Assembly: GCA_023091665.1 (NCBI GenBank)
Contig: JALJCQ010000013.1
Span: forward strand, 2,604,001-2,668,000
Length of the DNA stretch: 64,000 bases
Reading direction: 5' to 3'
From: Pythium myriotylum
Lineage: Eukaryota; Oomycota; Peronosporomycetes; Pythiales; Pythiaceae
Shown: in pieces, positions 30,001 through 38,528 of the stretch
Position numbering within the stretch: position 1 is the stretch's first letter
Layout of the letters: every line of letters begins with the position of its first letter
Notes under the pieces: generated by a model
What the model saw: the letters and a program-made list of their open reading frames with translations, nothing else
Told to the model about the DNA's origin: nothing
The model's database searches: none
Program-made: the position numbers and the translations under genes

Positions 30001-30895
30001 GAATGTGCCGAAGGCCAACCCCCAGTATTGCGCGAACGTTTGTCTCAAGGTGAACATGAAGCTCAGCGGCAAGAATTCGGTGTTGCGCGATACGTTGCCG
30101 TTGATCTCGGAAGTGCCTACGATCATTATTGGGGCAGACGTCGAGCACCCGCGCTCAGGAATGGGAAATCGTCCGTCAATTGCGTCGGTGGTGGCCTCAC
30201 TTGATCGCTACTCAGCCAAATACATTGGACGTGTGGCCTCCCAGAAGGGTAACGACATCCAAAGGCTGCCGGGCATGCTGCGCGATCTCTTCTTGGCCTA
30301 CTACAAGCACACAGGCCGCAAGCCAGAACGCGTTATCTACTACCGCGACGGTGTAAGCGAAGGACAATTCTACGACATCTTGCAGACGGAGATGAAGGCT
30401 CTGCGCCAGGCTTGCCTCATGATGGAGGATGGCTATGTGCCTCCCGTGACGTTTATTGTCACCAACAAACGCCATCACATGCGCGGCTTCGGGGACCAGA
30501 ATCTCGACCGCAGCGGTAACCTTATGCCCGGAACGATCGTTGATACAGGCATCGTGGACGCACACCGCTTCGATTTCTTCCTGTACGGCCACAGCGGCAT
30601 TCAGGGCACGAGCTGCCCGGCTCACTACACTGTTCTATTCGACGAGAACCAGCTCAGTGCAGACAAGATTCAGCTTCTTACCTACAACTTGTGCTACACG
30701 TATCAGCGATGCACGCGCTCCGTCTCAGTCGTGCCGCCTGTCTACTATGCACACCTTGCAGCTGCTCGCGCGCGCTTCTTCTTGAACGAAGGATCCGACG
30801 GCGCCTCGACGATAGGCTCTTACAACTCCAACTCATCCAACTTCGAGTTTGCCGACCTGCACAAGAACATGCTCAACTGCATGTTCTTCGTGTAA
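27026..30895 (+). CDS. Argonaute protein with Gly/Tyr/Arg-rich N-terminus
   Basis: Small-RNA-guided silencing protein; intronless, 1289 residues from the ATG at 27026. Residues 1-370 are low complexity: tandem GGYDQRG units, Ser/Gly/Tyr stretches, then DDRRGGRD and RGG repeats, likely arginine-methylated and RNA binding. Then N domain (about 390-560, with an acidic insertion), DUF1785 linker (SQRMIPVGRNLF), PAZ (TISVAQYFAERYG, KYPFLPAVNVGSKKKETWLPLELC), MID and PIWI. PIWI tetrad: D1038 (GADVEHPRSG), D1108 (YYRDGVSEGQF) and H1243 (VYYAHLAA) are present, but the glutamate-finger position aligns with N1076 beside D1077 (SQKGNDIQRL). It ends in the usual MFFV-type C-terminus. Length and order fit eukaryotic AGO clade proteins. 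Confidence 0.96.
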   Translation: MSYSGGGGGYDRRGGYEGSGQGGGYDQRGQGGYDQRGGGGYDQRGGSGGGGYDQRGGSGGGGYDQRGSGGGGYDQRGGYDQRSSSGGYGSGGYSGGSGGVGYDQRGYDDYRSGGGERGYDSRSGYGGSGSGGGSGYSSSSRDYASGSGSYGGSGSGGGGYGDYYGGSSSSSGGYGGSSSRGGYDDRSSYGGSYSGSSSSGYGRGYEGSSSGGYKDERGGYDSRSSGYGGGSGYSRDDRGGGSYSSRGYDDRSGGGSSYGGSDRGGGGDRYGSSSGGDRYGGGSSSGGGGYDRRGGGRDDDRRGGRDDDRRGGRDDDRRGGRDDERRGGRDDDRGGRGFGRGGGGGRGFGGGRGGGQMGAGAGAVVGSGYEQIGNPIQDPRLADQWSGNTGPLGIPDDHQELHRQYMICNRPNISAAGRTININVNYFGLSFDTNKVREIFKYHVAVDRSADLKYGPGGAEAKDEPMTGAEAPQVKQETEDVEMVDSSNPPPAPGRGDRQSEKRPLSKQIVRMVINEALRTYEAEFGGIKLAHDGMSAIYAPVRLPFTHRVFKGINPNNVGAQQQQSGQPQRGRGPPTFEVTIKEVETIPVTDLDEYYRDPSVNPMRLIQALDVVARHLGSQRMIPVGRNLFSVKKTHPLQGGKELCWGYHQSIRIGQRKLLLNIDQAATVFYAPESLLNLALSAMRARNPRDLDRLDERQLRQLNRALRKIEVVPTHRSDRKKPIQGVSSIPVDAIMQEIKGRTISVAQYFAERYGTPLKYPFLPAVNVGSKKKETWLPLELCDVAPGQRCANINDLDTAEIIRKTSQKPRERRSNVMEQVHGAGFENDPYLAAFGLRVDQTMENVTARQLDTPEVQYKNVSERPNMGAWNLRDKEFVDGATLENWGVVVEPGVGMGRGQIDNFIRAFCDTAQKCGMRVHDRQPPILDGSDRRGMSIEELMKECVVEIERKSGGTPRLLMVIKRDTNVGSYGEIKRVSDTVLGIPSQCIVSKNVPKANPQYCANVCLKVNMKLSGKNSVLRDTLPLISEVPTIIIGADVEHPRSGMGNRPSIASVVASLDRYSAKYIGRVASQKGNDIQRLPGMLRDLFLAYYKHTGRKPERVIYYRDGVSEGQFYDILQTEMKALRQACLMMEDGYVPPVTFIVTNKRHHMRGFGDQNLDRSGNLMPGTIVDTGIVDAHRFDFFLYGHSGIQGTSCPAHYTVLFDENQLSADKIQLLTYNLCYTYQRCTRSVSVVPPVYYAHLAAARARFFLNEGSDGASTIGSYNSNSSNFEFADLHKNMLNCMFFV
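27068..28095 (+). repeat. in-frame Gly-rich coding repeats of the Argonaute
   Basis: Imperfect tandem units of 18-30 bp encode GGYDQRG (to about 27345), then Gly/Ser/Tyr units, then five units of about 24 bp encoding RRGGRDDD between about 27900 and 28030 and a final RGG/GRGFGGG tract. Both strands stay open through this region, so long antisense ORFs here are artefacts. Confidence 0.85.
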
Positions 30896-31024
30896 AGGAT
30901 TCGGCGATGAGATACTCGTATCGGTGTTAGCTTCTTCCCTTTTCTCTCTTTTCGTGTTGCTGTGCATAGCGAAACACTGGCAAATTCCATTGATTGATTT
31001 CGGACAGCAGGTTTTTAATCTCCG

Positions 31025-33469
31025 CTAATACGACGGTTTAAGCTCCTCAAAGGCGATCTCGTCTACGGATTGTAAGTTCTCAATGACTCGTCCACGTGGA
31101 CCAAGGGCGTGCTGCCGGAGTTGGCTGTGACTCGGGGGGACTATGATGGATCGGCCCTGAGTCCGAAGCCCTCGGCATACCCGACGCACGCGGACGATCT
31201 GCTGAGTCTGGAAGACAAAGTCTTTCTCAGAGATGCCCCCGATGCAGAGACCCATGGCCGGCTGCTGCCTCGCACTCACCGCCGCCACACCAGACCGGGG
31301 CCGATCGCTGCGTCCACTCGGCATGACCAGCGACTGAAGCGTGGACACTCGTCGCTGCTGCTGGCTCTGCCGCGTTTCCAGGATCGTCTCGAACGCCTGT
31401 TCCAAGTCGTCTAGCTCGTGTGGGGAGAGGCTCTCTCCCGGCAGCGAGCGCCACACTCGCCGCAGCGTTTCCATGGGCGTAGCCACCGCAAGGGATGACT
31501 GCACGGCGGCGACTTCCCGGTGAAATGCGTCGTGGAGCTTGGCAGTCAGCTGCTGGTCGAATTCAAACCACTGGGTCGCGAAGAAGAGGAGCAGCGCGTC
31601 TACAGCGACAGCCGCCATCGACGATGGCGAGTTCGTTGGTGCGTTTGCGGAGCGCGGGCCGCTTGCCTGCGAGTCAAAAGGCGCGTGTTCCGTAGCGAGT
31701 GACGCCAGTCGTCGCTGGAGCAACGCAAGCTTCACCTGCGGACAGTGCGAGAAGTGGTGTGCTACCACCACTGATGCGAGCTCGAGCGGCAGTTCCCAGT
31801 CAGAGGCCGGGCGGCGCTCGAGCACGTCGCGGAGGGACATGCTGGAGCGGTCTAGCTCGATAACGTCCCCAAGGAAGTCAATGAGCGCGTTTACAGCGCA
31901 CGCGAAGAGGTTTCCTGTAGCGGGTGGGACCCGTTCACCCCACTGAAGAGGGACGAGCTCGCAGAGACGGGTGAAGAGGGCGATGCGCAGGTCGTCACAC
32001 GTGAGCTGGGCGAGTTCGTGGAGCGAGATCAGCGAGAAACTTGCAGACGAGTCGGGTGAAGCCGGGTCGCTGTCTTGTTGCTGAGGTTGCTGCTGCACGT
32101 TGCCTGTGATTAGGCGGAGGCGTCTCACCTCGCTTTCGTGTTTCTCGTGGTAGTAGACGAGACTTTTGACGAACTCCATCATGCGGTACTCACTGAGTGT
32201 CACGATCCCATACCGCTCGAGGAAAAACTCTTTCATGAACCGATGCAGTGGCGTGCGTGGCTGTGGCTGAGGTGCCATGCGCAGCGCTGCACTATCACTC
32301 TCCATTTTGTCGACGAGCAGAAGCAACACAATGCGACTGAGGTGATCTTTCTCCAGGACACGCTGAATCTTGGGCCGAGTCGTGAGCTGAGCTCGCAGCG
32401 ACGGCGGTAGGAGCTGGCGCTTGGTCACCACAGTTGCAGTGCCTGTCTCACCACTGATTTTGTCATTGTTGTCTCCGTCAACGAGATCCGCATCGCCCTC
32501 TCCGCTATCCATCACCGCGGACGACGAGAGACCAAAGTCATCGTTGAGAATCCCCAACTCGTCATCATCGGTCTGCGTCCCCGTCGTGCGCCGGCTTACC
32601 ATTTGCTGGAGAAACCGGGTGTTGTCTTCGTCGGGGCCATGGCGCCACAGCAGCGAGATCACGTTCGAGTTCATGAACCGATCCATCTCATTGATCATTG
32701 CCATCTGCTCGCGCGAACGCTCAAAGAGCCCGTCAAACAGCTGGTCAAAGTCCTGCGCGCAGGTCTCGATGGGGTGGACGACGTCCAGTCTCTCCAACTC
32801 CTCTGTACTCACCCCGTACAGATCCCATTCATCGGCTGAGCCCATCGCAGTCGTGTGCACGACAGCATCTTCGAGTTTCTCGATCGCGACTGCACGACCG
32901 TCGATTCGTCCGTGCAGCGACTCATTCATCTCGGTGAGTTCCCCCACGGCTTTGCGAAGTTGCGCGTTTTCCACTCCCAGACGGTTTGCCTTTTGCCGCG
33001 TCTTTTGGAGCTCGGCGCGTAGCTCGCAGGAAGCCACACGCGCCAGCTGGAGCTCGCTTTCGTACTTGGAGACGCGCTGCGCGTGCTGCGCCATCGCCTC
33101 TTCGCAGAACCGCTGTAGCTGCCTCCATTTGGCGTGGACCGCGTCCTTCTCATCAAGAGACGTCTGGGCGAGTTGCAGCAACACGAAAAAGTTGATTGCC
33201 GCGAGATCCCAGACCTGGCCCACGAGTTGGCACAGTCTGGGCGAGAGCGGAGCGAGCACGCCGAGCACCTCGCGCAGCATCGCCGAGCAACTCGCGAAGT
33301 GGGACGAGCAGCGCGGCGGCAGCTGGTGCGGCACGGTCGCTGGCAGTGGTGGCAACTGGCGCACACTGTCACCCACGAAGCGCTCGAGCAGCTCCAGCTC
33401 ATGGCTCGCGCCGTGGTGAGGCGTGGACATAGGACTCTCACAAATGAGGTGCTCACGAGGTGAGCCCAT
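31025..33469 (-). CDS. coiled-coil protein of unknown function
   Basis: Single exon, 814 residues, ATG at 33469 with A at -3; a second ATG at 33430 (MSTPHHG) is an alternative. Not recognised. Residues about 95-200 form a heptad-rich coiled coil (VSKYESELQLARV, LGVENAQLRKAVGELTEMNESLHG). The middle has an acidic Asp-rich patch, then a helical stretch TPLHRFMKEFFLERYGIVTLSEYRMMEFVKSLVYYHEKHESE. The C-terminus is Arg-rich (IVRVRRVCRGLRTQGRSI). No membrane segment. The style resembles large cytoskeletal or flagellar proteins, but nothing decides it. It shares a 113-bp divergent promoter with the next coiled-coil gene. Confidence 0.75.
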   Translation of the reverse strand: MGSPREHLICESPMSTPHHGASHELELLERFVGDSVRQLPPLPATVPHQLPPRCSSHFASCSAMLREVLGVLAPLSPRLCQLVGQVWDLAAINFFVLLQLAQTSLDEKDAVHAKWRQLQRFCEEAMAQHAQRVSKYESELQLARVASCELRAELQKTRQKANRLGVENAQLRKAVGELTEMNESLHGRIDGRAVAIEKLEDAVVHTTAMGSADEWDLYGVSTEELERLDVVHPIETCAQDFDQLFDGLFERSREQMAMINEMDRFMNSNVISLLWRHGPDEDNTRFLQQMVSRRTTGTQTDDDELGILNDDFGLSSSAVMDSGEGDADLVDGDNNDKISGETGTATVVTKRQLLPPSLRAQLTTRPKIQRVLEKDHLSRIVLLLLVDKMESDSAALRMAPQPQPRTPLHRFMKEFFLERYGIVTLSEYRMMEFVKSLVYYHEKHESEVRRLRLITGNVQQQPQQQDSDPASPDSSASFSLISLHELAQLTCDDLRIALFTRLCELVPLQWGERVPPATGNLFACAVNALIDFLGDVIELDRSSMSLRDVLERRPASDWELPLELASVVVAHHFSHCPQVKLALLQRRLASLATEHAPFDSQASGPRSANAPTNSPSSMAAVAVDALLLFFATQWFEFDQQLTAKLHDAFHREVAAVQSSLAVATPMETLRRVWRSLPGESLSPHELDDLEQAFETILETRQSQQQRRVSTLQSLVMPSGRSDRPRSGVAAVSARQQPAMGLCIGGISEKDFVFQTQQIVRVRRVCRGLRTQGRSIIVPPSHSQLRQHALGPRGRVIENLQSVDEIAFEELKPSY

Positions 33470-33582
33470 CTTGAGTCCATGTGATTGGATGGTATTTTTA
33501 TTCTATTTTTTATTTACCCAATCAATGGTGACCGGTATGTTCTGTGAAAGGCTCGTTGACCACAAGCTCAGCAGCGACGACC

Positions 33583-34884
33583 ATGGAGAGATCGGCGACA
33601 GCGACGCGTCGATCGCACGGCGGCGGCGCCTCGCTCAAGGCGGAGCAGCTGCGGACCACGCGAGGCAACCAGAAGGGCGAGGAGGAGGACAGCGACGACA
33701 CGCCCGAGCAGCTCGACGGGGCCGACGAGTGCGACAGCGACGACGGCGCGAGTCGCAGCGGCTCGTCGGCGGGATCGCCCACATCCGCGTCGGGTTCAGT
33801 GGCGACTCCGCCTTCTTCGCCTGGTACAGGAGGCTATTCATCGCCTGAAGAGGCCGACGAGCCAGCTCAGGAGACGCCGGAGGCAGCCGAGACGGGGGAT
33901 TCGCTGAGCGATGGCTCACAAGACTTGTCGCTGGATGATGTCACCAGCGACAACCAGGACAAGCAGCTTCGGAGCGATCTTGCTGTCTTGGCTGCTCACC
34001 TGCAGCAGCAAGAGATCGAGTTCGAGAAGGAACGCAGCGCGAGTCTGTCGCTGCAGAGCCAGTTGCGCGCCAATCAAGAGACTTTGCAGCGTGAGCTGGA
34101 GAACCTTCTGATCGAGAACGAGGCGCTTCGCCACCAGAACGCGCTGCTGCTGACCGAGAGAAATGACCTGGTCGTGCGCGAGCGAGCGGCGACCGAGGCT
34201 CATGAGGAAGTGCTGCGTGCGCTCAAGACGCAGCAGCAGCGCGACGACCATGCGCGTACGATCATCGCGGCGCTCGTGAAGGAGCGAGACGCGCTGAAGA
34301 AGCAAGTTGACGAGAGCAAGTTGTACTGCCGCCGTTTAGAGGAAGACGTCGTCGCGCTCCGAGCCGAGCAACAGCACTTGCGAGCTGAGAACCAGACACT
34401 GCAGACGGGACTCAAGGCATCTGCGGGCCAAAAGAAAGACTGCGAGCTTGAGGTCCTTCGAGAGCAAGAACGGATCATCGAGAGCCTGCGCGCCGACGTG
34501 CTCCAGATGGAGTTTGAGTACAAGACACTCGCTTTAGACAAAGAGAAGCTGAGCCACCGTGTCGCGACGCTGCAGCGACAGAGCGAGAGCCACTCGACGA
34601 GCTACGACGTCATCTGCCTGCGCGGCGACGGCGACGGCAAGCTCAAGCACGGGAAGAAGAGGCTCTCGATCACGACGCGTGGCTCTGGAGCCTCCGGCAA
34701 CAGCTCAAACGATGGCTTCACGAACTTGATCACGCTGCCTAACCGTGTGGACGAGTGTGGGCCAGTAGCCATGTCGGTGCCTCGACCACGCGCGCCCGTG
34801 GGTTCGCTCATGTCCAAGACGCTGTCGTCGGCCAAGAAGAAGCTCTTCCAGTCCTCAGCTCCGACGGTCGTACTGCCACAATGA
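33583..34884 (+). CDS. coiled-coil protein with acidic/serine-rich N-terminus
   Basis: Single exon, 433 residues from the ATG at 33583. The first 130 residues are Ser/Asp/Glu-rich and disordered; residues about 130-350 form a long parallel coiled coil (DLAVLAAHLQQQEIEFEKER, LLIENEALRHQNALLLTERNDL, CRRLEEDVVALRAEQQHLRAE). A basic Ser-rich tail follows with MSKTLSSAKKKLFQS. I do not recognise a family; structural or scaffold function is the default inference. Divergent from the 814-residue coiled-coil gene, so the two may be co-expressed. The upstream gap contains TTTACCCA at 33513-33520. Confidence 0.75.
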   Translation: MERSATATRRSHGGGASLKAEQLRTTRGNQKGEEEDSDDTPEQLDGADECDSDDGASRSGSSAGSPTSASGSVATPPSSPGTGGYSSPEEADEPAQETPEAAETGDSLSDGSQDLSLDDVTSDNQDKQLRSDLAVLAAHLQQQEIEFEKERSASLSLQSQLRANQETLQRELENLLIENEALRHQNALLLTERNDLVVRERAATEAHEEVLRALKTQQQRDDHARTIIAALVKERDALKKQVDESKLYCRRLEEDVVALRAEQQHLRAENQTLQTGLKASAGQKKDCELEVLREQERIIESLRADVLQMEFEYKTLALDKEKLSHRVATLQRQSESHSTSYDVICLRGDGDGKLKHGKKRLSITTRGSGASGNSSNDGFTNLITLPNRVDECGPVAMSVPRPRAPVGSLMSKTLSSAKKKLFQSSAPTVVLPQ

Positions 34885-34937
34885 TAGATAGGAAGAGGCG
34901 TAGGAAGAGAGACGTGGTACTTTTGTTGATAGACTTT

Positions 34938-35576
34938 TTACTCTAAGCTCGCGACCTGCTCGTGGCCGCCCTCGACGGCGTGGCTCACGTAGGACAGGTA
35001 CGAGTTCCAGAAGAGCCCGACGACGTTGGCGAAGAGCACCTGGAGGTTGCCGGGCACGAAGCGGAAGTTGATGAGCTGCGCGGGCACCCAGACGACCCAG
35101 TTGGCCTTGACGGTCGGCCACCACTCGGCGCGCAGCTTGTCCGGGATGGTCTCGGGCACGCCCTCGAGCGTGAGCAGCGTCGAGAAGAAGATGGGCAGGA
35201 AGGTCGGCGCGAAGCCGAGCTGGTCGAGCGCGAGGCGCTTGAGGATCGCTGGCGTCGAGACGCCCGGCACGCGCGTGCTGATGAGTCCGTACCAGACGTG
35301 GAGCACGGGCGCCACGAGCACGCCGCCGAGGAACGTGAAGATGAGCGCGCGGCGGCCGTCGAGGCGCTCGCTCTTCTCGATGAAGAGCTGGCAGCCCACG
35401 TCGCCGGCGCCAGCGATCGCGCAGGCCGTCGCGACCTTGGTCGCCACCGGGTGCGAGGCCAAGAGCGACTCGTACTTGGTCCACGCCGACTTGAAGACGC
35501 CGGGCGGCGAGGCCTTGGCGGAGAAGCTGCGTGTGGCCACGGCGAGCGGGCGCGAGAGCAGGCGGACGCGGAGCAT
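34938..35576 (-). CDS. Mpv17/PMP22-family membrane protein
   Basis: Small integral membrane protein of mitochondria or peroxisomes, single exon, 212 residues. An Arg/Ser-rich N-terminus without acidic residues (MLRVRLLSRPLAVATRSFSAK) suggests mitochondrial import. The family core is clear: a W..YE..L..HP..TK start (SAWTKYESLLASHPVATK), GDVGCQLFIE, the GP.H.WY variant PVLHVWYGLI, LDQLGFAPTFLPIFF, and the C-terminal signature WWPTVKANWVVWVPAQLINFRFVP followed by LFWNSYLSYVSH. About four hydrophobic segments. Its 3' end is 53 bp from the neighbouring coiled-coil gene. Function of the family (channel or metabolite homeostasis) is still debated. Confidence 0.93.
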   Translation of the reverse strand: MLRVRLLSRPLAVATRSFSAKASPPGVFKSAWTKYESLLASHPVATKVATACAIAGAGDVGCQLFIEKSERLDGRRALIFTFLGGVLVAPVLHVWYGLISTRVPGVSTPAILKRLALDQLGFAPTFLPIFFSTLLTLEGVPETIPDKLRAEWWPTVKANWVVWVPAQLINFRFVPGNLQVLFANVVGLFWNSYLSYVSHAVEGGHEQVASLE

Positions 35577-35805
35577 GGTCGGGAGCCAAACGCCGAATGG
35601 AGAGGCCGGTCGCGAGGCGCGCAGACCAGAAGCGACGAGGCGCCGACTGCGTGGCGAGACGACGGACGGCGAGCCTTTCGTCGCTCGGCACGCACACTTC
35701 CATCCACCGCGCGCGAAGAGGTCTCAATAGAGGACCTTGCACCTCTGGAAGCGCATACGCGCGCCCCAGCACAGGCACTCGTCCCTCCAAAAGCAGAGCC
35801 GCAGC

Positions 35806-36900
35806 ATGAGCGAGCAGGACGCGCCCGCGGCGGCCGAGGAGGCGGCGCCCGAGATCGTGTCGGCGTTCCCGCTGCCGCCGGCGTTCTTCTCGCTCTACCA
35901 GGACGGCGCGGAGAGCGGCCCGCCGCCGCCCGCGCCCATGGAGCCGCAGTACCACATGTTCGGCACGCCCTTCAGCACGCAGGACGTGGTGCCCGACCTC
36001 TTGCCGCTGCCCGGACAGAAGCTCTATCTCCACGCCGAGGCCGCCAAGGCCGTCGCGGGCGCCGGCGGCGTGGCGGGCGACGTGGAAGGCGCGACGGGCG
36101 TCGCCACCGCCGGAGGAGAGGACGCCAACGGCGCTGGCTCGGCGGCCGTCGCCGGCGCGGCGGCGATCGACTTCAAGACCGAGATGAAGAAGATCAACCA
36201 CTCGCTGCTCGCCAACTTCATGGAGCTCGTGGACGTGCTGATCAAGAACCCGCCGCTGTTCAAGTGAGTGCTCGCTGCATGCGCCGCTGGTCTCCTCGTC
36301 GCTCACCCGCAGCACTTTTGTGTCTCGTAGCGAGAAGCTCTCGGATCTCGAGCTGCTCTTCCTCAACATGCACAACCTCATCAACTCGTTCCGGCCGCAT
36401 CAGGCTCGCGAGACGATCATCCACATGCTGCAGATGCAGATCCAAGAGCGACGCGACGCGGCGCACGACATCCGCAAGTACGCGTCGCAAAGAGGGGGAT
36501 TCAGATGGCGCGCTGTTGCTGACGCTGGTTGGTGGTTGTTGGTGGCAGGACGATCGACGAGGCGAGAAGAAAAGTTGAGGAAGTCCACGGTGAGCTCCAC
36601 GACAACTCGTTCGACGATCTCCGCTCGCAGGAAGTCGCCGACATCAAGATGGAGGACACGGACGAGGAAGTTGCCACCACCGGCAGCACGTCAGCGGCTG
36701 CTCTCGCGAGCGCCAGCGCTCCTCCGCCAGGCAGTGGGCATACGGATCTTTCCGTGGTACGTGTTGCCGTGGACACAGTCTACAGGTTCCTAGTGGTCTC
36801 ACTGGATGCTTGTGATTGGTCGGTACAGAAGACGCGCGAGGCGCAGCTCATGCAAGAGTCGTTCTTCGCGTCTCTCCAGTCTGTCGTGGGCACTCAGTGA
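35806..36900 (+). CDS. MED7: Mediator complex subunit 7
   Basis: Middle-module subunit of the RNA polymerase II Mediator. Exons 35806-36263, 36331-36477, 36549-36756, 36829-36900; about 294 residues. Family landmarks: SAFPLPPAFFSLYQDG near the start, the conserved MFGTPFSTQDVVPDLLPLPG region, then [56 protein letters not shown], followed by a C-terminal helix. Compared with yeast or human MED7 it carries an extra Ala/Gly-rich insert of about 45 residues (about 87-130) before the helical core and a Ser/Ala/Pro-rich stretch near the C-terminus. Divergent from the Mpv17-family gene across about 230 bp. Confidence 0.92.
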
Positions 36901-36992
36901 GACCATGAAGATGCACAGTCATACAACCGGAATGAAGCACAAAGAACACGCATAGTTTATGTCCGAAAGCCTACAGATCAATGGGTACGCGT

Positions 36993-38304
36993 CTAGAGCG
37001 TCACGTTGGCGTTCGAGTTGCCTGTCCAGAGTCCACTCCCCGTTGGTGCAGACTGGGCCATGGGCATCGCCGGTGGTGGGGGCGGCATAGCCCCGGCTAC
37101 TGGTGCTGCGTACGGAACCACGGGCGGAGAGGCTTCCGGTGGCTGTGAAGCCCTTCGCACCTGGCGGTTGAGTCCGTTTGCTGGGCTGAAATGGCCAGTG
37201 TAAGTCAATCGTCGAGTGGAAAGGGCACGAGGTCAACTGTACCTGCGCATCGCCAGGTCAAGGGCCTCGTAGAGAGGAGCGGCGGCGAGCGGAGGGGGCT
37301 CCATGCCGCCCAAAAGCTCCGTGGCTTGGACGGGCTTGCCGTAGAACGCTCGGTTGATATCAGACCGCGTGAGGATGACGGATCCCTCGAGCGAGATGCC
37401 CGCAAAGAGTCCCTTCGAGTGGGAGTACGAGTAGCACGGCGCGATGTCCAGGTCAGAGCTGGCCTCCACCGAGCCAGCGGCCGTGCGCCCGACTGGTCCA
37501 GCCGCGACGCCCAGCTCTGCTCCGAGGTTGACCTGTCCCTTGGAGCAGAACGCGTCCACGGCACGTTTGTTGTTGAGGATGATGACGAAGTCGGTGAGCT
37601 CGCCGCCGATCTGCGCGCCCCAGCCGATGCCGGCCGTGCCGATGGCCGACGGCGCCGACCACGCGCCGTTGGGCAGTCGCGAGATCACGAGCCCCGTGCC
37701 GACGCGTCCCGTGACCACGAAGCCGATCTTGACAACCGTGAGGAACTAGATGCGAGTCAGCACTCGGCGCACGACGTCCAGAAGAGCAGAACCAACTTAC
37801 CGCGATGCCTTTGGCCTGCGTGAGCAGCGGGAGCGGGATGGACTGGTCCTTGATGACTCCGTCGTACATGAAGTTCTTGACGCTGTAAGCCGCCTTGCGT
37901 ATCTCTTCGCGCAGCGTGAACGAGTAGGGCGAGTTGAGGAAGCGCTTGGGTCCTTCCTCCGTGATGTTGTTGGCCATGACGGCGTTGCTGTTGGAGCCGC
38001 GCAGCGCGTCCTGCTCGGGCTTGAGGAGCTCGTGGCAGTCGTCGCAGACGCGCTGGGGGTTGTGCGCGTTCACGGAGAGGTACTGGCGCGCCGGGTCGCT
38101 CAGGATCTGCTCCTCGCGGATGAGCGCGCGCTGCGAGGTGCAGAGGTCGCAGAAGACGCGGCCGCAGAAGCGGCAGTGGTGCTTGCGGCGCACCCAGTCG
38201 AAGAGGAGCTGGCAGCCCACGCAGACGCTCACCTCGGCGTCCGCGACCCAGCGCACGGTCGTGGGCAGGAAGGGCGCCCCGGGCTTGCTCGTGTCGCTCA
38301 TCAT
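36993..38304 (-). CDS. FYVE and SYLF domain endosomal protein
   Basis: Phosphoinositide-binding endosomal protein; exons 37801-38304, 37243-37745, 36993-37185; about 399 residues. FYVE zinc finger at residues 19-95: WVADAEVSVCVGC, RRKHHCRFCGRVFCDLC and CDDCHELL provide the R(R/K)HHCR phosphatidylinositol-3-phosphate motif and eight Cys/His ligands. The C-terminal SYLF (Ysc84) domain follows, with QAKGIAFLTVVKIGFVVTGR, GAQIGGELTDFVIILNN and AGISLEGSVILTRSDIN. The tail is Pro/Ala-rich. The same FYVE-SYLF order occurs in plant CFS1-type proteins, which link endosomes to actin and autophagy. It converges on MED7 and diverges from the Kdo-transferase gene. Confidence 0.93.
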
Positions 38305-38528
38305 GAGAAAGGCGGTCTCGTCGTTGGCGTCGTTGGGAAGCGGTGGCGTTGGCGTGAGTCACCCGAGCCGCCGCAGAGCTTCTCGGTGCTCTTGACTTTT
38401 TGGAAGAACAAGCTGAGACATTCTATTTACCCATCTAGACAAAGAATATCCACATCGCGAATATTCGCACTTAGTCGGAATGAGATATTTGTACCCTCCA
38501 TCCCGTACCCTCTGCGCTTCCATCAATT

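Noticed and set aside
34855..36578. Long ORFs (509 codons minus, 538 codons plus) across the Mpv17/MED7 region
   Set aside because: Arg/Ala-rich shadows without motifs; they cross the well-supported Mpv17-family and MED7 exons.
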